From contig NZ_JADBEB010000001.1 of NCBI RefSeq assembly GCF_014874095.1, positions 3,844,001 to 3,908,000 of the forward strand: a stretch of DNA of 64,000 nt, read 5' to 3'. This document shows positions 43,911 through 51,880 of this stretch, piece after piece. Made by a program: the position numbers and the translations under genes. This DNA comes from Plantactinospora soyae. GTDB lineage: Bacteria; Actinomycetota; Actinomycetes; Mycobacteriales; Micromonosporaceae. The notes below the pieces were generated by a model that saw only the letters and a program-made list of their open reading frames with translations, was not told where the DNA came from and did not search any database. How positions within the stretch are numbered: position 1 is the first letter of the stretch; each line of letters starts with the position of its first letter.

Positions 43911-45014
43911 ATGAGAAGAAGATGGCACCGCCGGACGGTCACGTTCCTGGTCTCGCTCCCGTTGTCGCTCGGTTCGGTCCCGGTGTCGGGTTCGGTCCCG
44001 GTGTCGGGCTCGGTTCTGGTGTCGGGCTCGGTTCTGGTGTCGGGCTCGGTCCTGGCGGCGGCTCTGGCCGGGTCGTCGGTGTTGCCCGGGTCGTCGGTGT
44101 CGGATCAGGCGTCGGTCTTGCCCGGGTCGTCGGTCTTGCCTGGAGTGTCGGTCTTGCCTGGGGTGTCGGTCTTGCCTGGGGTGTCGGTCTTGCCTGGGGT
44201 GTCGGTCTTGCCTGGGGTGTCGGTCTTGCCTGGGGCGTCGGTTCTGCCTGGGGCGTCGGTCCCGGTCTGGGCGTCGAGGTCGGTCGAGTCGTTGCGGGAA
44301 GCTGCTGTTCCGGTCGGTGGGGCGGTACCGGGCACCGGCATCGTCCGGGCGGCGGTGCCCGAACACCGCCGCACCGCGCCGGTGACGACCAGGTTCCGCT
44401 GGCCGCTGGACGGCACCCCCCGGGTGGTACGTCGGTTCGACCCGCCACCAGAGCCCTGGCAGCGAGGGCACCGGGGCGTCGATCTCGCCGCACCCGCCGG
44501 TGCCATGGTCCGTGCCGCCGGGCCGGGAGTGGTGCTCTTTGCCGGCATGGTCGCCGGCCGGCCGGTGGTCAGCGTGTCTCACGCCGATGGGCTACGGAGC
44601 ACCTACGAACCGGTCCATCCCGGTGTCGTGGCCGGCGACCAGGTCCGGCCCGGAGATCCGCTCGGCGTACTCCTGGCCGGGCATCCGGGCTGCGTCGGGT
44701 CGGCCTGCCTGCACTGGGGGCTGCGCCGGGGCGACGAGTACCTCGATCCACTCCTGCTGCTGGGCCTCGGCCGGGTCCGCCTGCTGCCGGTGAGGTCCGC
44801 CCTGCCGGTGACGTCTGTCGTGCCGGTGACGTCTGTCGTGCCGGTCACGTCTGTCGTGCCGGTCACGTCGGTCGTGTCGGTCGTGTCGGTCGCGGCCGGG
44901 AGGCCGGTCGCGTTCCTCCTGCCGCCAGCGGCCGGGACACTCGGTCAGGACGGAGCAGCGAGCAGGGCCGGTAGGCGTTCGGCGAGCTGCTCGTACTCCT
45001 CCGCCCGGTTGTAG
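43911..45014 (+). CDS. Secreted LytM/M23-like protein with hexapeptide repeats, catalytic residues altered
   Basis: A 367-aa protein with an N-terminal signal-like helix (RRTVTFLVSLPLSLG), then low-complexity blocks of six-residue repeats: SVPVSG/SVLVSG (about 20-48), SVLPGV (about 58-118) and, at the C-terminus, SVVPVT (about 298-325). The M23/LytM domain is at about 157-283: HRGVDLAAPAGA has the first zinc ligands. The usual central YxHL reads YEPV, and the last HxH reads CLHWGL, so both LytM catalytic histidines are missing while the zinc ligands remain. It is probably non-catalytic, perhaps an amidase activator or wall binder. Its end overlaps the convergent PLP-enzyme gene by 70 bases. 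Confidence 0.8.
   Translation: MRRRWHRRTVTFLVSLPLSLGSVPVSGSVPVSGSVLVSGSVLVSGSVLAAALAGSSVLPGSSVSDQASVLPGSSVLPGVSVLPGVSVLPGVSVLPGVSVLPGVSVLPGASVLPGASVPVWASRSVESLREAAVPVGGAVPGTGIVRAAVPEHRRTAPVTTRFRWPLDGTPRVVRRFDPPPEPWQRGHRGVDLAAPAGAMVRAAGPGVVLFAGMVAGRPVVSVSHADGLRSTYEPVHPGVVAGDQVRPGDPLGVLLAGHPGCVGSACLHWGLRRGDEYLDPLLLLGLGRVRLLPVRSALPVTSVVPVTSVVPVTSVVPVTSVVSVVSVAAGRPVAFLLPPAAGTLGQDGAASRAGRRSASCSYSSARL
44088..44260. repeat. 18 bp tandem repeats coding SVLPGV
   Basis: About nine or ten units with consensus TCGGTCTTGCCTGGGGTG, several identical. Related 18-base blocks flank it at about 43972-44055 (SVPVSG) and 44806-44890 (SVVPVT). All have unit lengths divisible by three and keep the frame. Confidence 0.9.
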
Positions 45015-46135
45015 ACCTGACCGGACAGTCGCAGCCAACCTCGGCCCTGCCAGGCGTTGACGGCGACCTCCGCCCCGAGTTCGTCGCCGATCCGCCGCCG
45101 TAGCTCCATCGCATCGTCGAGCGTGCTGGCCGTACCGGCCGGCAACGGGAGGAGCCGCATCGCGACCGTCGGCCCACCGGGATGGAGCAGATCGGCCGGC
45201 GCTATCCCGAGGGCCCGGCCGATCACCCACTGCCCGTACGCGGCCAGTGCCGCGTTGTGCGACCGGACCCGTTCGAGCCCGAGCGTACGCAGCGTGAAGA
45301 GTCCCACCGGCGCGGCGAGCCACGCGGTGTAGTCGAGAGTCGCCTGCCACTCGATCCGGGTGGGGAAGCCGGCGTCGTCATACCAGGAGACGGCGAGTGG
45401 CTCGATCCGTTCCCGCCAGCGGGGCGCCACGACCAGTGCTGCGGTACCGCGCGGCGCGTACCCCCACTTGTGCAGGTTGCCGACCCAGAAGTCCGCGCCG
45501 ATCGTGTCCACCGGCAACGGCAGCATGCCGGGCGCGTGTGCCCCGTCGACCAGCACCGGAACGCCACGCTCCCGAGCCACTGCCACGATCGCCGCGGTCG
45601 GAAACAATCGGGCCGTCGACGAGGCGATCTGGTCGATCATGAGCAGCTTGGTGCGTCCGGCACGGATGCCGCTCCGGACGATCTCGATGATCTCCTCGTC
45701 GGTCGCGCCCAACGGCACCGGCAGGGTACGCCGGACCGCCCCGGTGCGGCGGACCTCCCGATCGACGGTGAGGGCGAACGAGCCGTACCCGTGATCCGTG
45801 CCGACCACCTCGTCGCCGGGCTCCAGCCGCAGTGACTGCAGGACGATGGCCGCGCCGATGGTGACGTTGCCGATCAACGCGGTTCCGTCCGGGTCGGCGC
45901 CGAGGAAGCCGGCCAGGTGTCGCCGAGCATGGGTGATCCGGTCGACCAGTCCACGGTTGAAGAACCGCATCGGATTGGCCTCGGTCTCGTCCCGCAGCCG
46001 CTGCTGGGTCCGTTGGACCCCGATCGGCACCGCGCCGTACGAGCCGTGGTTGAGGTGGGCGACGCCCGGGTCCAGGGAGAACAGGAGGCGGGCGCCGGGG
46101 ATCGGGACGGGCGGCTGCGGCCCGGCGACGCTCAT
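44945..46135 (-). CDS. PLP-dependent class-V aminotransferase, isopenicillin-N-epimerase-like
   Basis: A 396-aa fold-type-I PLP enzyme. HLNHGSYGAVP near 28 and RFFNRGLVDRI are typical of the isopenicillin N epimerase-like branch; the PLP lysine lies in VGNLHKWGYAPRGTAAL near 226 and the PLP Asp in VLVDGAHAPG near 202. The branch includes cysteine desulfurase-like lyases such as EgtE; the reaction here cannot be fixed, and no ergothioneine genes are adjacent. The ATG 46135 lies 6 bases after TACGAT on the minus strand (46142-46147). Convergent overlap with the LytM-like gene. Confidence 0.9.
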   Translation of the reverse strand: MSVAGPQPPVPIPGARLLFSLDPGVAHLNHGSYGAVPIGVQRTQQRLRDETEANPMRFFNRGLVDRITHARRHLAGFLGADPDGTALIGNVTIGAAIVLQSLRLEPGDEVVGTDHGYGSFALTVDREVRRTGAVRRTLPVPLGATDEEIIEIVRSGIRAGRTKLLMIDQIASSTARLFPTAAIVAVARERGVPVLVDGAHAPGMLPLPVDTIGADFWVGNLHKWGYAPRGTAALVVAPRWRERIEPLAVSWYDDAGFPTRIEWQATLDYTAWLAAPVGLFTLRTLGLERVRSHNAALAAYGQWVIGRALGIAPADLLHPGGPTVAMRLLPLPAGTASTLDDAMELRRRIGDELGAEVAVNAWQGRGWLRLSGQVYNRAEEYEQLAERLPALLAAPS

Positions 46136-46141
46136 TCGATG

Positions 46142-46147
46142 ATCGTA
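46142..46147 (-). promoter_or_regulatory. Candidate -10 box of the PLP-enzyme gene
   Basis: TACGAT on the minus strand, 6 bases before the ATG at 46135, no RBS visible; probably leaderless. Confidence 0.4.
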
Positions 46148-46237
46148 TCCCGGTACGACCCAGGGGTCCGGCCGGAACATGACAACCCGGTCATCGCCGG
46201 GCTTGTGCCGGGCGGAGGTAGCCGGAGTCGTTTCCCG

Positions 46238-47179
46238 TCACGCCCGGGGATGTGCCTGGCGATACGCCGCCCGCAGCCGTTCCACCGAGACGTGGGTGTA
46301 GATCTGCGTGCTCGACAACGTGGCGTGCCCGAGCAGCTCCTGTACGGCCCGCAGATCCGCGCCGCCCTCCAGCAGATGGGTCGCGGCGGAGTGCCGGAGT
46401 CCGTGTGGACTGGTCCGGGGGAGGTTGGCGGCGCGGGCGTAGCCACCGACGATCCGCCGGACGACGGTGGGCTGGAGCCGCCCACCGCGTACGCCGAGCA
46501 GCAGGGCCGCACCGCTGGCCGGTACGGCGAACGTCGAACGTCCGAGCCGGAGCCAGTCGTCGAGTGCCCGCTGTGCCGGCAGCCCGTACGGGACCGTGCG
46601 TTCCTTTCCGCCCTTGCCCAGGACCCGGACCACCCGACGGGCGGCGTCGACGTCGCCGAGATCCAGGCCGCACAGTTCGCTGACCCGGATTCCGGTGGCG
46701 TAGAGGAGTTCGAGCACGACCCGGTCCCGGAACGAGGCCGGGGACGGATCGTCGCCGGGGGCGAGGACCAGTTCCGTTGCCTGGTCGGCGCGGAGTACGG
46801 CTGGCAGCTCCCGGTGTGCGCGAGGACTGGCCAGCGGGGCGCCGACGTCCGTCTCCAGTAGGCCGTTCCGGTGCGCCCAGGTGCTGAACGTACGGGCCGA
46901 GGCGGCTCGCCGGGCCAGCGAGGCGCGGGCGGCCCCGAGCGTACGCAGCTTCGCCAACCAACTGCGCAGTACGCTGATGTCCAGGTCACGAGGCTCGGTG
47001 CAGCCCATCCGGCCGGCGTGGTCGAGTAGCGAGACCACGTCGGCGACGTAGGCGCGGACGGTGTGGGTCGACCGGTTGTCGACCCGGGCGAGATGCCCGG
47101 CGAACTCGTCGACGCCGTCCCGCAGGGACGACGGCAGGGCCTGGTGAAGGGCACGGGTGCTGCGATCGGTGCGACTCAT
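46238..47179 (-). CDS. xerC: Tyrosine recombinase XerC-like
   Basis: A 313-aa tyrosine recombinase resolving chromosome dimers at dif with XerD. The N-terminal SAM-like domain (20-105) precedes the catalytic domain with Arg in ATGIRVSELCGL, Lys in GKGGKERTVP, His-x-x-Arg in HGLRHSAATHLL, His in LGHATLSSTQ and the nucleophile Tyr in IYTHVS. Its place after dprA fits the chromosomal XerC of actinobacteria rather than a phage integrase. ATG 47179 is used. Five 25-base hairpin repeats lie just upstream. Confidence 0.93.
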   Translation of the reverse strand: MSRTDRSTRALHQALPSSLRDGVDEFAGHLARVDNRSTHTVRAYVADVVSLLDHAGRMGCTEPRDLDISVLRSWLAKLRTLGAARASLARRAASARTFSTWAHRNGLLETDVGAPLASPRAHRELPAVLRADQATELVLAPGDDPSPASFRDRVVLELLYATGIRVSELCGLDLGDVDAARRVVRVLGKGGKERTVPYGLPAQRALDDWLRLGRSTFAVPASGAALLLGVRGGRLQPTVVRRIVGGYARAANLPRTSPHGLRHSAATHLLEGGADLRAVQELLGHATLSSTQIYTHVSVERLRAAYRQAHPRA

Positions 47180-47221
47180 CACCCGTGACGGTGTGCTCGG
47201 TGTGGCGCCCTCGTCAAGAGG

Positions 47222-47346
47222 GCTCGCCGGAAACCGGCGTCAACATGCGCGTTGGATACCGGCGCGAACACGCTCGCCGGAAACCGGCGTCAACATGCTC
47301 GCCGGATACCGGCGTCGACATGCTCGCCGGATACCGCCGCCAAGAG
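47222..47346. repeat. Five 25 bp tandem repeats, most able to form a hairpin
   Basis: Units at 47222-47246, 47247-47271, 47272-47296, 47297-47321 and 47322-47346. Units 1 and 3 are identical (GCTCGCCGGAAACCGGCG at their start), unit 4 nearly so, 2 and 5 more diverged. CGCCGG-AAA/ATA-CCGGCG makes a 6-base stem in units 1, 3 and 4. They occupy the xerC leader side of the 251-base dprA-xerC gap. Confidence 0.9.
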
Positions 47347-47430
47347 TCCGAACACGTCCGACACCGTCAGGTGCCGGAGGGCGGCCTAGCGGTGCCGGCA
47401 GGACGGTCTACCGGTGTCGGACCGTCCGGT

Positions 47431-48678
47431 TCACCGGTTCTGAACCGGTTGACCGGCCGGGCCGCTGGATGGCCGGGCGGCTGCCGGTGCCAGGACGTAT
47501 CCGTCGTCGCGGCGGATGACCAGCCCCAGTTGCTCCAGCATGGACAGCTTCCGCAGTGCGGTGCGTAGTTCGAGCCCGGCCTGTGCGGCCAGGGCGTCCG
47601 GTCCGAACGCGCCTCGTCGGGGTACCGACTCCAGGATCAACGCGGACTCGTCGTCCAGCATGTCCCGTGGCTGTTCGGGGCCACGGACCGGCGGGGCCAG
47701 GTCGGCGCCGATCCGCCCCACCTCTTCCAGGATGTGCGGTACGCCGGTGACCAGCCGGGCCTCGGGATGCTCGCGGAGCAGCTCGTGCGCCCCGACCGAC
47801 ATGGCGGAGGTGACCGGTCCGGGCAGCACCATCGACGGGTGCCGTAGAGCCAGCGCCCGGCGCAGGGTCTGGGTGGCGCCGCTTCGGGCCGCCGCCTCCA
47901 CCAGCACCGTTCCGATCGTCGCCGCCGCGATGACCCGGTTCCGGGTCAGGAAACGGGGGCGCAGCGGCGCGGCCCCCGGAAGCCACTCACTGACCAGCAG
48001 GCCGACGTCGGCGATCCGGTCGAAGAGGGCGGTGTTCCCCATCGGGTAGGGCCGGTCGACCCCACAGGCGAGCACCGCCACGGTCAGGCCACCAGCGTTC
48101 AACGCGCCACGGTGCGCGGCGGCGTCGATGCCGAACGCCCCGCCGGAGACGACGGTCCAGTTCCGGTCGGCCAGACCGAAGGCGATCTCGGTGGCGACGT
48201 GCAGCCCGTACGGGGTGGCGGCCCGGGAACCGACGACCGCCACCGAGCGGTGCAGCGCCTCGTCCAGCGGCCATGCGCCACGTACCCAGAGACAGAGCGG
48301 TGGCGCGGTTTCCTGGTCGACCCTGCGGTCGGCGCTGGCCAGCGTCAGCCGGTTCAACTCCTGCACCCGTGTCGGCCACTCCTCGTCCTCGGGGGTGACC
48401 AGTCGCGCGCCCACCCGTTCGGTCTGCTCGGCGGCGATGTTCGCTGCCTCCCACGGATCCCCGGCGACGAGCCGGGACTCGACCCTCGCCCGCAGTTTCT
48501 GGTCCGCCACCTCCCCGGCGAGCAGGCGGCGCAGCGCGCCGACCGGCCCGAACCGCTCGACCAGCCGGAACACCGATCGGGTACCGGGTTCGACGAGCCA
48601 GGTCAGCGCGATCCGGGCCAGCCGCATCTCGTCCATCCCGGAAGACGTGCCGGAGGTTGATCGAAGTGGATCCGTCAT
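47431..48678 (-). CDS. dprA: DNA-processing protein DprA
   Basis: DprA binds incoming single-stranded DNA and loads RecA; in actinobacteria its role outside transformation is unclear. The 415-aa protein has an N-terminal helical part, the Rossmann-like DprA core (VAVVGSRAATPYGLHVATEI near 145, VVSGGAFGIDAAAHRGAL near 170, then FLTRNRVIAAATIGTVLVEA) and a C-terminal winged-helix-like DML1 domain (DDESALILESVPRRG). ATG 48678 overlaps the comM stop (ATGA). Expected order comM-dprA-xerC on the minus strand. Confidence 0.95.
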   Translation of the reverse strand: MTDPLRSTSGTSSGMDEMRLARIALTWLVEPGTRSVFRLVERFGPVGALRRLLAGEVADQKLRARVESRLVAGDPWEAANIAAEQTERVGARLVTPEDEEWPTRVQELNRLTLASADRRVDQETAPPLCLWVRGAWPLDEALHRSVAVVGSRAATPYGLHVATEIAFGLADRNWTVVSGGAFGIDAAAHRGALNAGGLTVAVLACGVDRPYPMGNTALFDRIADVGLLVSEWLPGAAPLRPRFLTRNRVIAAATIGTVLVEAAARSGATQTLRRALALRHPSMVLPGPVTSAMSVGAHELLREHPEARLVTGVPHILEEVGRIGADLAPPVRGPEQPRDMLDDESALILESVPRRGAFGPDALAAQAGLELRTALRKLSMLEQLGLVIRRDDGYVLAPAAARPSSGPAGQPVQNR

Positions 48679-50195
48679 GCCAGTCTCCCGGTTCGTAGTT
48701 GGGTCGCCTCGTCCACGTCGCCGAAGTCCGGTCGCTCTCGGCCGTCCAGGTCGGCGATCGTCCAGGCGACCCGGATCACCCGGTCGAAGCCACGGGCGGA
48801 CAGGACGCCGCTGTCGAGCAGCCGCCGCAGCGTCCGCGTGTCGTCGGCCGGCAGTCGCCATCGGGGTCGGCGCAGCTGTGGCCCTGGCACCTCGGCGTTG
48901 ATCCGCCATCCGCCGGCTGCCCAGCGGGCGGCGGCGGCAGCCCTGGCCCTGCCGACCCGTGCGGCGACCACCACGGAGGATTCGATGGTCAGCCCGGCGT
49001 CCATCAGCTCGGACGCGGTCAGGGGATTCAGCGTCACCTGTACGTCGATCCGGTCCAGTAGCGGGCCGGAGAGCCGGCCAAGGTAACGGCGCCGGGCGAG
49101 CGGCGTGCACTCGCAGGAGATGTCCCCGGAGGGCTTCGCACAGGGGCACGGGTTCGCCGCGATCACCAGTTGCACCCGGGCGGGATATTCCGTGCCGCCC
49201 CTGGCCCGGGTCAGGACGATCCGGCCGCTCTCCAGCGGTTGGCGCAACGCCTCGAGCGCGCCCCTGGTGTATTCCGGGGCCTCGTCGAGGAAGAGGACAC
49301 CACGGTGTGCCAGCGACACCGCGCCGGGCCGGGCCAGCCCGGTACCGCCACCGACGAGGGACGCGATGGTCGCGGTGTGGTGCGGTGCCTGGAACGGCGG
49401 TCGGCGCAGCAGCCGGCCGTCCGGAGGTAGCAGACCGGCGATGGAGTGCAGCGCGGTCACCTCCAGCGCTGCCTCGTCGTCCAACTCGGGCAGGATCGAG
49501 GGCAGCCGCTCGGCCAGCATCGTTTTGCCGGCACCGGGCGGGCCGAGCAGGGCCAGGTGGTGGCCTCCGGCCGCGGCCACCTCCAGGGCGCGCCGGGCGA
49601 ATCCCTGACCGGCCACGTCGGCGAGGTCGGGTCCGGGGTGGGCGGCGGGCGGCTGCCCGGCCGGCGGCTCCAGCAGCGGAGCGCCGTCCCGGATGAACGC
49701 GACCAGCCGGTGCAGGCTGTCGACGGCGCGGACCCGTACGCCGGGGACGACCGCTGCCTCCGCGGCGTTGTCCAGTGGTACGACCACCCGGGTTATCCCC
49801 GCCCGGGCCGCCGCCGCGACCATCGGCAGTACACCCCGGACCGGGCGTACGGCTCCGTCGAGTCCCAACTCGCCCAGCACTGCCACCCGGTCGAGTGGGG
49901 CCAGTGGCAGTTCGCCCGATCCGGCGAGCAACGCTGCCGCGATGGCGAGATCGAACGCCGACCCGAACTTCGGCAGCGTCGCGGGGAGCAGGTTGACGGT
50001 GATCCGGCGATTCGGCCAGCGCTGCCCGGAGTTGACGATGGCGGCGCGTACCCGGTCCCGGGCCTCGTTGAGCGCGGTGTCGGGCAGGCCGGACAGCACG
50101 ACGGTGGGCAGTCCCGACGCCAGGTCGGCCTCGACCTCGACGAGATGCCCGGTCACGCCGACCAGCCCCACGCAGAGCACCTTGGCGTAGCTCAT
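48675..50195 (-). CDS. comM: Mg-chelatase-like AAA+ ATPase ComM/YifB
   Basis: Hexameric helicase-like AAA+ protein that promotes branch migration during recombination of transforming DNA in other bacteria. The 506-aa protein has an N-terminal Lon-S5-like ChlI domain (SGLPTVVLSGLPD), Walker A GPPGAGKTMLAERLPS near 222, Walker B GVLFLDEAPE near 300, and a Cys-rich segment NPCPCAKPSGDISCECTP near 350 typical of the family. A C-terminal Mg_chelatase_C domain follows. The expected upstream partner yraN lies 3 kb away behind unrelated genes. CTGTGGA motifs lie in its promoter region. Confidence 0.96.
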   Translation of the reverse strand: MSYAKVLCVGLVGVTGHLVEVEADLASGLPTVVLSGLPDTALNEARDRVRAAIVNSGQRWPNRRITVNLLPATLPKFGSAFDLAIAAALLAGSGELPLAPLDRVAVLGELGLDGAVRPVRGVLPMVAAAARAGITRVVVPLDNAAEAAVVPGVRVRAVDSLHRLVAFIRDGAPLLEPPAGQPPAAHPGPDLADVAGQGFARRALEVAAAGGHHLALLGPPGAGKTMLAERLPSILPELDDEAALEVTALHSIAGLLPPDGRLLRRPPFQAPHHTATIASLVGGGTGLARPGAVSLAHRGVLFLDEAPEYTRGALEALRQPLESGRIVLTRARGGTEYPARVQLVIAANPCPCAKPSGDISCECTPLARRRYLGRLSGPLLDRIDVQVTLNPLTASELMDAGLTIESSVVVAARVGRARAAAAARWAAGGWRINAEVPGPQLRRPRWRLPADDTRTLRRLLDSGVLSARGFDRVIRVAWTIADLDGRERPDFGDVDEATQLRTGRLA

Positions 50196-50286
50196 CGGGT
50201 GGACTCACGGGTCACGTCGTTCGGCACCGGCATGGGAACGACGGTGCCCCGACCAAGGGTGGCCCGAAAGACCGGTGGGCCGGACC

Positions 50287-50320
50287 TGTGGACAACCAGG
50301 GGTGCTGTGGATATCCGGAC
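50287..50320. promoter_or_regulatory. TGTGGA motif pair upstream of comM
   Basis: TGTGGACAA (50287-50295) is the exact complement of the Streptomyces DnaA box TTGTCCACA. CTGTGGATATCCGG (50305-50318), followed by ACGATCA, recurs almost unchanged upstream of yraN (53564 and 53583). The site lies about 100 bases upstream of comM. Confidence 0.4.
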
Positions 50321-50397
50321 GATCAAGTGCTCACTGTGCTAGACGTACCGTCCAAGTGGCCGTCCGCAGGCAGTCCTGCCTGCCGGGACGGCTCCGG

Positions 50398-50865
50398 TCA
50401 GGCCGGCTCGGCCGGCTCGGCGCGGACGTCCAGTGGGCGCTCGAATGCGGTCTCCAGGACCACGATGGTCTGGGTTCCGGTGACCCCGTCGATGCCGAAG
50501 ATCCGTCGGAGCGTCCCCTGTAGCTCCTCCGTGCTGGCCGTCCTGATCTTCACGAGCACGGACGCGGGGCCCGCGATGATGTGCGCTTCCTGGATCTCCG
50601 GCAGGGCCAGCAGCGCGTCGCGGGTCGGAGGGTCGCCCATCCAGGCGTTGGAGTCGATCAGGACGAACGACAACACGCCCCGGCCGACTTCGGCCGGCGT
50701 GATGTCGACCGTGGTGCGGCGGATCACGTTTCGCTCACGGAGCTTCCGGACCCGTTCGTGGGCCGCCCCGGCGGAGAGGCCGACGGCCGCGCCCAACGAG
50801 GCGTACGACTGTGTGGCGTCGCGCTGCAACTGGGCCAGCAGTGCCCGGTCCGTTCCGTCAAGCAC
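50398..50865 (-). CDS. Lrp/AsnC-family transcriptional regulator
   Basis: A 155-aa regulator: N-terminal helix-turn-helix (ALLAQLQRDATQSYASLGAA, VGLSAGAAHERVRKLRERNV) and a C-terminal RAM/AsnC ligand domain (VLSFVLIDSNAWMG, EAHIIAGPASVLVKIRT). Members sense amino acids or their derivatives. GTG 50865 with AGGA six bases upstream on the minus strand. Divergent from an SMP-30-like gene, with inverted repeat ATTCGGC/GCTGAAT between them, so control of that gene is plausible. Confidence 0.93.
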   Translation of the reverse strand: MLDGTDRALLAQLQRDATQSYASLGAAVGLSAGAAHERVRKLRERNVIRRTTVDITPAEVGRGVLSFVLIDSNAWMGDPPTRDALLALPEIQEAHIIAGPASVLVKIRTASTEELQGTLRRIFGIDGVTGTQTIVVLETAFERPLDVRAEPAEPA

Positions 50866-50913
50866 ATCCTGCTCCGCGTGTGATCTGGGACATCATCGGC
50901 TTGACCATACAGC

Positions 50914-50933
50914 ATTCGGCGTACAGGCTGAAT
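50914..50933. promoter_or_regulatory. Possible Lrp/AsnC operator
   Basis: ATTCGGC (50914-50920) and GCTGAAT (50927-50933) form seven-base arms with one mismatch around six bases, in the 106-base divergent gap of the Lrp-type regulator and the SMP-30 gene. Confidence 0.4.
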
Positions 50934-50971
50934 TCCTGAACTTTATCCTTTGCGCCCATTGGAGGTTCCTG

Positions 50972-51880
50972 GTGTCGGACGTCATCCCCGCGCGGTTCCA
51001 CCTCGTCGACGAGCGGTTCGCGGACTGCAACGGTGACTACGTCGTCGAGCGTCTGCACACCGGCGCGCGGAAGGCGGAGGGACCGGTGTACTTCGCCGCC
51101 GGTCGCTATCTGGTCTGGAGCGACATCCCCAACGAGCGGCTGCTGCGGTGGGACGAGACGACCGGCGCGGTGGGGGTGTTCCGGCATTCGTCCGGGTACG
51201 CCAACGGCAACACGGTCGATCGCCAGGGCCGCCTGATCACCTGCGAGCAGGGCAACCGGCGGGTCACCCGGACCGAGTACGACGGCTCGATCACCGTGCT
51301 GGCGGACCGGTACGACGGCAAGCTGCTGAACAGCCCGAACGACGTCGTCGTACGGGCGGACGGCTCGGTGTGGTTCACCGATCCGAGCTACGGCATCAGC
51401 GACGACTACGAGGGCAACCGGGCCGAGAGCGAGATCGGGGCCTGTCACGTCTACCGGATCGACCCGCAGACCGGCCAGGTACGCATCGTCGCCGACGATT
51501 TCACCCGGCCCAACGGGTTGGCCTTCTCCCCGGACGAGCAGCGGCTCTACATCGTCGACACCCGGCAGGAGCCGAGCCACATCCGGGTCTTCGACGTCAC
51601 CCCCGACGGCGGACTCACCGGCGGGGGCGTCTTCGCCGAGTGCGACTTCGGCCGCTTCGACGGCATCCGACTGGACGACGCCGGACGGGTCTGGGCTGCG
51701 GCCTGGGACGGCCTGCACTGTTTCGACCCCGACGGGACCCTGCTCGGCAAGTTGCTGCTACCCGAGTCGGTCGCCAACCTGACGTTCGGCGGGCCGAAGC
51801 GCAATCACCTGTTCATCGCCGCCTCGACCTCGCTGTACGCGCTCCGCGTCACCTTCGGCGGAGCCCGCTACCCGGACTGA
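50972..51880 (+). CDS. SMP-30/gluconolactonase-family hydrolase
   Basis: A 302-aa six-bladed beta-propeller enzyme of the SMP-30/gluconolactonase family, calcium- or zinc-dependent lactonases. Metal ligands are likely the Glu in KAEGPVYF near 30, Asn in NSPNDVVVRADGSVWFTDP near 118, Asn in FTRPNGLAFSPD and Asp in RFDGIRLDDAG. The GTG at 50972 has GGAGG (50961-50965) six bases upstream. It overlaps the convergent aldolase-like gene by 13 bases. Substrate unknown; divergent from an Lrp-type regulator that may control it. Confidence 0.92.
   Translation: MSDVIPARFHLVDERFADCNGDYVVERLHTGARKAEGPVYFAAGRYLVWSDIPNERLLRWDETTGAVGVFRHSSGYANGNTVDRQGRLITCEQGNRRVTRTEYDGSITVLADRYDGKLLNSPNDVVVRADGSVWFTDPSYGISDDYEGNRAESEIGACHVYRIDPQTGQVRIVADDFTRPNGLAFSPDEQRLYIVDTRQEPSHIRVFDVTPDGGLTGGGVFAECDFGRFDGIRLDDAGRVWAAAWDGLHCFDPDGTLLGKLLLPESVANLTFGGPKRNHLFIAASTSLYALRVTFGGARYPD

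Noticed and set aside
43716-44582. Minus-strand frame with DRHPRQDR-type repeats
   Set aside because: It mirrors the 18 bp repeats of the LytM-like gene, which has a signal-like start and a recognisable domain on the plus strand.
46238-47179. Phage or island integrase
   Set aside because: The gene is the size of XerC, sits next to dprA and comM as in other actinobacteria, and no tRNA, attachment repeat or phage gene is near.
47222-47346. CRISPR-like array of five 25 bp repeats
   Set aside because: The units are directly contiguous with no spacers, and there are no cas genes in the window.
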